From positions 1-15,909 of the forward strand of contig JBMFLE010000015.1 in NCBI GenBank assembly GCA_049971355.1: a DNA stretch of 15,909 nt, in the 5' to 3' direction. The notes under the pieces were generated by a model. That model saw nothing but the letters and a program-made list of their open reading frames with translations, searched no databases and was not told where the DNA came from. The stretch is from JBMFLE01 sp049971355. GTDB taxonomy: Bacteria; Patescibacteriota; Patescibacteriia; UBA2591; UBA4787. Of this stretch, positions 12,734-15,909 are shown piece by piece; position 1 is the stretch's first letter; the number at the start of each line of letters is the position of its first letter. Both the position numbers and the translations under genes were made by a program.

Positions 12734-13177
12734 ATGGCACTTATTCCTTGGCGACCGGGTTGGCTTTGGCGATCATGGGAATGGGATTTAGAAAAATGGT
12801 TTGAAGAAGAATGGCCGGAAATTAAAGTTGCTGAATTTATTCCGCCAGTTGATATCTATGAAAAAGGGAATGACATTATTGTTGAAACACCAGTCGCTGG
12901 TATTGAGCCAGAAAAAGTTGATATTTCAGTCGAGGATAATAATTTGGTGATTAAGGGTAAAAGCGAGAAAAAATCAGAAGTGGAAGAAAAAAATTATTAT
13001 CGTAAAGAGGTTCGTTATGGTAGTTTTTATCGAGCGGTTAGTTTGCCAGTTAAGGTGATTGGTGATAAAGCCGAGGCAAGCTATGAAGATGGTTTGTTAA
13101 GAATAACTATTCCTAAAGCGGCTGAAGCCAAAGAAAAGAAAAAAGTCCCGATTAAAGTAAAAAAGTCAAAAAAATAA
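12734..13177 (+). CDS. Small heat-shock protein Hsp20 (alpha-crystallin family)
   Basis: ATP-independent holdase that binds unfolding proteins and passes them to the DnaK system; it forms large oligomers in the cytoplasm. It has 147 residues. A Trp-rich N-terminal arm (1-34; PWRPGWLWRSWEW) is followed by the alpha-crystallin domain (about 35-128, from FIPPVDIYEKGNDIIVETP to ASYEDGLLRITIPK with the conserved GLLRI). The C-terminal tail carries the oligomerisation motif VPIKV (I-x-V) and a Lys-rich end. The Shine-Dalgarno GAAGAGG is well placed, in contrast to most genes here. It lies directly downstream of the decayed cyclase gene and upstream of dnaK, so folding genes resume here after the accessory cassette. 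The immediately preceding hairpin is the likely control element. Confidence 0.95.
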   Translation: MALIPWRPGWLWRSWEWDLEKWFEEEWPEIKVAEFIPPVDIYEKGNDIIVETPVAGIEPEKVDISVEDNNLVIKGKSEKKSEVEEKNYYRKEVRYGSFYRAVSLPVKVIGDKAEASYEDGLLRITIPKAAEAKEKKKVPIKVKKSKK

Positions 13178-13189
13178 TTAATTTACGAA

Positions 13190-13226
13190 CTGCTCTGTCA
13201 TTTTGCCTTAACAGAAGACAGAGCGG
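13190..13226 (+). terminator. Hairpin after hsp20, possible terminator or processing site
   Basis: CTGCTCTGTC (13190-13199) pairs with GACAGAGCGG (13217-13226) over 10 positions, including one T-G wobble. The loop is 17 nt. It follows the hsp20 stop by 12 nt, but GGGTAAG comes next in place of a T-run, so it is not a convincing intrinsic terminator. It may stabilise the hsp20 transcript. Confidence 0.4.
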
Positions 13227-13247
13227 GGGTAAGTTAATTATTAATTC

Positions 13248-13270
13248 ACTACAAATTACAGATTTGTAGT
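13248..13270. promoter_or_regulatory. Inverted repeat upstream of the dnaK start stub
   Basis: ACTACAAAT (13248-13256) and ATTTGTAGT (13262-13270) form a perfect 9-bp inverted repeat with the 5-nt centre TACAG. It lies 10 nt before a Shine-Dalgarno-like TGAGGT (13281-13286). The compact two-arm geometry resembles a repressor operator, but it matches neither CIRCE nor any operator I recognise. It could equally be an RNA hairpin controlling translation. Confidence 0.4.
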
Positions 13271-13291
13271 TTGTGGTGCTTGAGGTATTAT

Positions 13292-13345
13292 ATGTCTAAA
13301 ATAATTGGTATCGATTTAGGTACATCAAATTTGCCAATTTTATAA
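13292..13345 (+). pseudogene. Orphan copy of the dnaK 5' end
   Basis: A 17-codon ORF encodes MSKIIGIDLGTSN, exactly the first 13 residues of the full dnaK gene 135 bp downstream, then LPIL and a stop. Seven of the 13 codons differ between the two copies, all synonymously (29 of 39 bases identical), so this is not a recent copy. It has a good Shine-Dalgarno, TGAGGT (13281-13286), 5 nt before its ATG. The real dnaK start lacks one. The likeliest reading is a leftover of an older dnaK whose body was replaced by a diverged allele. Use as a translated leader peptide is an alternative. Confidence 0.7.
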
Positions 13346-13358
13346 ATAAAATTGAGCA

Positions 13359-13392
13359 TCCGCCGAATCCGCCAGCTGGCGGAGAGGGCGGA
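13359..13392. repeat. GC-rich perfect palindrome (REP-like)
   Basis: The core TCCGCCAGCTGGCGGA (13368-13383) is a perfect 16-bp palindrome. It is bracketed by TCCGCC (13359-13364) and GGCGGA (13387-13392), separated from the core by 3 nt on each side. This 34-bp element is strikingly GC-rich compared with its AT-rich surroundings. It sits between the orphan dnaK start and the real dnaK, as expected of a dispersed REP-type element or recombination scar. As RNA it would form a very stable hairpin in the dnaK leader. Confidence 0.8.
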
Positions 13393-13426
13393 CAATATAA
13401 CCAATTAATTTGTAATAACAAAATAT

Positions 13427-15253
13427 ATGAGCAAAATAATAGGCATAGATCTTGGTACTTCTAATAGTGCCGCTTCTTATATGGAAGCGGGTAAGCCAAA
13501 AATGATTCCTTCGGCTGAAGGGACAACTTTAGTTGGTGGCAAGGCTTTTCCCTCCTATGTCGCCTTGACTAAAGATGGTGAACTTTTAGTTGGTGAACCA
13601 GCCCGGCGACAAGCAGTGGCTAATCCGGAAGGCACAGTTTTTGCTGTCAAGCGCAAAATGGGTACTGACTACAAATATAAAATTTACGGTAAAGAATATA
13701 CCCCTCAGCAAATTTCCGCTTTTATTCTTCAGAAAATAAAAAAAGATGCTGAATTGTATTTGGGAGAAAAAGTGGAAAAAGCAGTGATTACTGTTCCCGC
13801 CTATTTTAATGATGCCCAGCGTCAGGCAACCAAAGATGCCGGCGCTATTGCTGGCTTAGAAGTCATTCGTTTAGTTAACGAACCAACCGCTGCTTCTTTG
13901 GCTTACGGTTTAGATAAAGTTAAAGAAAAAGATCAGCAGGTTTTGGTTTTTGATTTTGGGGCAGGCACATTGGATGTGACGATTATGAATTTTGGTCAAG
14001 GTGTTTTTGAAGTTCGAGCCACTTCCGGCGACACTCAACTAGGCGGTACGGATATGGATGAAGTTTTGATTAATTATATCATCAAAGAATTTAAACGTGA
14101 CACCGGTATTGATTTAAGATCCGATAAAATGGCTTGGCAAAGAATCAAGGAGGCAGCTGAAAAGGCAAAAATTGAACTATCTTCAGTTTTGGAAACAGAA
14201 ATTAATTTACCATTTATTACCGCAACTTCTGAGGGCCCAAAACATCTCTTAATGAAAATCACTCGAACCAAATTAGAAGAATTAGTGAGACCGATTGTTG
14301 AACGCTGCCGTCAATCAATTGAACAAGCCTTATCTGATGCTAAGTTAGAGCCGAAGGATATTGAAAAAGTCATTTTGGTCGGTGGACCAACTAGGATGCC
14401 GATAGTTCAGCAATTCATTGAAAAGATTTTTGGTCAGAAAATTGCTCGCGGGATTGATCCAATGGAGTGTGTGGCTATGGGAGCAGCTATTCAGGGCTCA
14501 ATTTTAGCCGGTGAGGCCGAAGTTAAAGACATTTTACTTTTGGATGTTACGCCCCTGACATTAGGTATTGAAACTTTGGGCGGAGTGATGACGCCATTGA
14601 TTGAACGCAATACAACTATCCCAACTTCTAAATCGCAAATTTTTTCCACTGCTGCTGATAATCAAACTTCGGTTGAGATTCATGTTTTACAGGGCGAAAG
14701 ACCAATGGCCGCTGATAATCGGACACTCGGCCGGTTTATTCTTGATGGTATTCCGCCCGCACCACGAGGTATACCCCAAATTGAAGTCACTTTTGACATT
14801 GACGCTAATGGTATTTTAACCGTCACGGCTAAAGATAAAGCCACTCAGCGTTCGCAGCATATTACCATTAAAGATTCATCAGCTCTCTCTAAAGAAGAAA
14901 TTGAGAAAATGAAAAAAGAGGCTGAACAATTCGCTGCTGAAGATCGAAAGAAAAGAGAATTAATTGAATTAAGAAATCAGGCTGACGCCTTAATTTATAG
15001 TTCAGAAAAAGCCCTTAAAGACGCTGGTGACAAAATAAAAGACGAGATTAAAAAACCAGTTGAAGAAAAAATCGCCGAATTGAAGAAGGTTAAAGATGGT
15101 AATGATGCTGAAGCTATTAAACGGGCTATTCAAGAATTAGGCGAAGTTGTCCAAAAAATTGGTGCAGCAATGTACGGTCAACAAGCCGCGGGTGAGCAAC
15201 CAAAAGAAGAGAAATCTGAAGGACCAATTGAAGGAGAATACGAGGAGAAGTGA
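13427..15253 (+). CDS. dnaK: Chaperone protein DnaK (Hsp70)
   Basis: ATP-driven Hsp70 chaperone that binds exposed hydrophobic segments, working with GrpE (encoded at 9173) and a DnaJ not seen here. It has 608 residues. The nucleotide-binding domain (about 1-365) has phosphate-1 motif IDLGTSNS (7-14), phosphate-2 motif VFDFGAGTLDVTI (174-186) and VNEPTAASLAYG (150-161). The conserved interdomain linker runs DILLLDVTPLTLGIE. The beta-sandwich substrate domain and helical lid follow, then an acidic Glu-rich tail, GEYEEK. Phosphate-2 has Ala in place of the middle Gly of the usual GGGT. The N-terminal region EGTTLVGGKAFPSYVALTKDG resembles archaeal-type more than proteobacterial DnaK, by my recollection of the families. 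No Shine-Dalgarno precedes the ATG. A GC-rich palindrome and an orphan dnaK start lie just upstream. Confidence 0.97.
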   Translation: MSKIIGIDLGTSNSAASYMEAGKPKMIPSAEGTTLVGGKAFPSYVALTKDGELLVGEPARRQAVANPEGTVFAVKRKMGTDYKYKIYGKEYTPQQISAFILQKIKKDAELYLGEKVEKAVITVPAYFNDAQRQATKDAGAIAGLEVIRLVNEPTAASLAYGLDKVKEKDQQVLVFDFGAGTLDVTIMNFGQGVFEVRATSGDTQLGGTDMDEVLINYIIKEFKRDTGIDLRSDKMAWQRIKEAAEKAKIELSSVLETEINLPFITATSEGPKHLLMKITRTKLEELVRPIVERCRQSIEQALSDAKLEPKDIEKVILVGGPTRMPIVQQFIEKIFGQKIARGIDPMECVAMGAAIQGSILAGEAEVKDILLLDVTPLTLGIETLGGVMTPLIERNTTIPTSKSQIFSTAADNQTSVEIHVLQGERPMAADNRTLGRFILDGIPPAPRGIPQIEVTFDIDANGILTVTAKDKATQRSQHITIKDSSALSKEEIEKMKKEAEQFAAEDRKKRELIELRNQADALIYSSEKALKDAGDKIKDEIKKPVEEKIAELKKVKDGNDAEAIKRAIQELGEVVQKIGAAMYGQQAAGEQPKEEKSEGPIEGEYEEK

Positions 15254-15280
15254 TAAGAAGCAATAAGAAGTGATGAGAAG
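15245..15280 (+). repeat. 10-bp tandem repeat at the dnaK 3' end
   Basis: About 3.6 copies of a 10-bp unit close to RAGAAGYRAT run from the last dnaK codons through the stop (TGA at 15251-15253) up to the terminator stem. The purine-rich stretch probably grew by slippage. It may have extended the acidic tail of DnaK or the spacer after it. No function is evident. Confidence 0.6.
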
Positions 15281-15320
15281 GGTCTCGGCCCTTGACTTTA
15301 TTCGAGGCCGAGACCCTTTT
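15280..15320 (+). terminator. Strong intrinsic terminator of dnaK
   Basis: GGGTCTCGGCC (15280-15290) pairs perfectly over 11 bp with GGCCGAGACCC (15306-15316) around a 15-nt loop, followed by TTTT (15317-15320). This is the most stable terminator-type structure in the window. It is placed 26 nt after the dnaK stop. Confidence 0.85.
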
Positions 15321-15327
15321 AGTTACA

Positions 15328-15340
15328 GGGGACAGTTTCC
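15328..15340. repeat. Partial copy of the 5' REP-like motif
   Basis: GGGGACAGTTTCC (15328-15340) shares GGGGACAGT with the inverted repeat at 105-143 and forms an imperfect palindrome. It lies between two terminators. It may be a degenerate member of the same repeat family, but the match is only 9 bp, so chance is possible. Confidence 0.3.
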
Positions 15341-15365
15341 AAAACAAGCATTCACTTGTTTTTTT
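15341..15365 (+). terminator. Second terminator before the tRNA gene
   Basis: AAAACAAG (15341-15348) pairs perfectly with CTTGTTTT (15355-15362) around the 6-nt loop CATTCA and is followed by TTT (15363-15365). The A-tract/U-tract form suggests an intrinsic terminator that could work in both directions. Its right arm overlaps the likely -35 box of the tRNA promoter. Confidence 0.55.
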
Positions 15366-15383
15366 AAAAGAAGGTGTTAGAAT
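15356..15383 (+). promoter_or_regulatory. Promoter of tRNA-Pro
   Basis: TTGTTT (15356-15361) is followed after 16 nt by TAGAAT (15378-15383). The -10 box is preceded by TG at the extended -10 position (15375-15376). Transcription would start near 15390, a few nucleotides before the mature tRNA 5' end at 15394. Confidence 0.55.
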
Positions 15384-15393
15384 AGAAACAAAA

Positions 15394-15470
15394 CGGGGTG
15401 TGGCCCAGTAGTTTAAGGCGCTTGGTTCGGGACCAAGAGATCGGCGGTGCGAATCCGCCCACCCCGACCA
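15394..15470 (+). tRNA. tRNA-Pro (anticodon CGG)
   Basis: A 77-nt cloverleaf with encoded CCA. The acceptor stem CGGGGTG/CACCCCG has 7 perfect pairs. Anticodon stem CTTGG/CCAAG holds the loop TTCGGGA, with anticodon CGG (15428-15430) reading CCG and G37 typical of proline tRNAs. T-stem GGCGG/CCGCC is perfect and the variable loop is AGATC. The D-stem has three pairs plus a C13-A22 mismatch. The T-loop reads TGCGAAT where TTCGAAT is standard, so position 55 is G where pseudouridine is expected. The D-loop carries GT in place of the conserved G18-G19. The tRNA is otherwise intact and probably functional. Confidence 0.96.
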
Positions 15471-15503
15471 AGTTAGACATTAAATTGGTGTGGGGGTAAA
15501 ACT

Positions 15504-15909
15504 ATGAGCAAATCATTCACAATTCACGATTTACCAAAAGAAGAACGACCACGAGAAAGGTTGGTTAAATTTGGAGAACAAGCACTTTCGGCTCAAGAAT
15601 TGTTACAGCTTATTTTAGGACGAGGCGTTGCCGGCGAATCAGTGGCAGTTACGGCCCAAAAATTATTAACACAATTTGGCAGCCTTCAAAAATTAGCCGA
15701 GGCAAGCATTGAAGAATTATCCTCAATTAAAGGAATTGGTTTGGCAAAAGCCGCTCAAATAAAAGCCGCTTTTGAAATTGGACGCCGCGTTTCCACCCAA
15801 ACCCCATCCTATAAAAGCAAAGAACTTACTAACCCCGAAAAAGTTTATCGGCTGATAAAAAGCAAACTCAAAGATTACACACGAGAACATTTTTACCTTA
15901 TTGCTTTAA
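15504..15909 (+). CDS. radC: RadC-family (UPF0758) protein, 5' part
   Basis: The first 135 codons of a RadC/UPF0758 gene, cut by the window end. The N-terminal domain is recognisable: MSKSFTIHDLPKEERPRERL, then GEQALSAQELLQLILGRG (24-41). The helix-hairpin-helix region SIKGIGLAKAAQIKAAFEIGRR lies at about 73-94. The C-terminal JAB/MPN-like domain, with its metal-binding His-x-His motif, would follow and is only just begun (YTREHFYLIAL). RadC proteins were linked to DNA repair historically, but the molecular role is unsettled. GGGGGT about 7 nt before the ATG at 15504 may serve as ribosome binding site. It starts 33 nt after tRNA-Pro. Confidence 0.93.
   Translation, partial: MSKSFTIHDLPKEERPRERLVKFGEQALSAQELLQLILGRGVAGESVAVTAQKLLTQFGSLQKLAEASIEELSSIKGIGLAKAAQIKAAFEIGRRVSTQTPSYKSKELTNPEKVYRLIKSKLKDYTREHFYLIAL

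Noticed and set aside
13190..13226. Strong intrinsic terminator after hsp20
   Set aside because: The stem is good but no T-run follows, so it is kept only as a low-confidence hairpin.

Overview
The window is an AT-rich bacterial chromosome segment whose genes all lie on the + strand. It probably comes from a small-genome lineage of the Patescibacteria/CPR type, perhaps Parcubacteria-like. This is an inference from four things: trimmed housekeeping proteins (AspRS with no GAD insertion, short HrcA and GrpE), few clear Shine-Dalgarno sites, an archaeal-flavoured DnaK N-terminus, and GC-rich or palindromic short repeats in AT-rich spacers. No 16S rRNA or other taxonomic anchor is present.

Region 1 (1-6642) is a housekeeping block. 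A 5' non-coding stretch holds a REP-like inverted repeat, a hairpin and a near-consensus promoter. It is followed by aspS, ftsX (without ftsE), ftsK, a RodZ-like membrane-anchored HTH gene and recA. recA has its own promoter and a structured 5' leader. ftsK starts inside the arm of a hairpin.

Region 2 (6662-8341) is one unusual gene fusing seven near-identical HEAT-type repeats to a minimal nucleotidyltransferase domain. Terminator-like hairpins follow it.

Region 3 (8357-9634) is the hrcA-grpE heat-shock operon. A perfect CIRCE operator overlaps its promoter.

Region 4 (9705-12618) is a tight four-gene cassette lying between the two halves of the heat-shock set. It encodes a divergent nucleoside-diphosphate-kinase-like protein, an HprK-like P-loop/Nudix fusion, a second nucleotidyltransferase, and a frameshifted, truncated dehydroquinate-synthase-like sugar-phosphate cyclase. 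It is the best candidate in the window for an undescribed metabolic or modification system.

Region 5 (12691-15365) holds hsp20 and dnaK, each preceded by a hairpin unrelated to CIRCE. Just upstream of dnaK is an orphan copy of the first 13 dnaK codons, with its own Shine-Dalgarno site and diverged synonymous codons. A perfect GC-rich palindrome separates it from the real gene. Two hairpin terminators follow dnaK.

Region 6 (15356-15909) has a tRNA-Pro(CGG) with an atypical elbow and the 5' part of radC, cut by the window edge.

The genes cover translation (aspS, tRNA-Pro), division and chromosome segregation (ftsX, ftsK), recombination and repair (recA, radC) and protein folding (hrcA, grpE, hsp20, dnaK). 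Interleaved with them are accessory nucleotide-handling genes of unknown purpose. dnaJ is not in the window.
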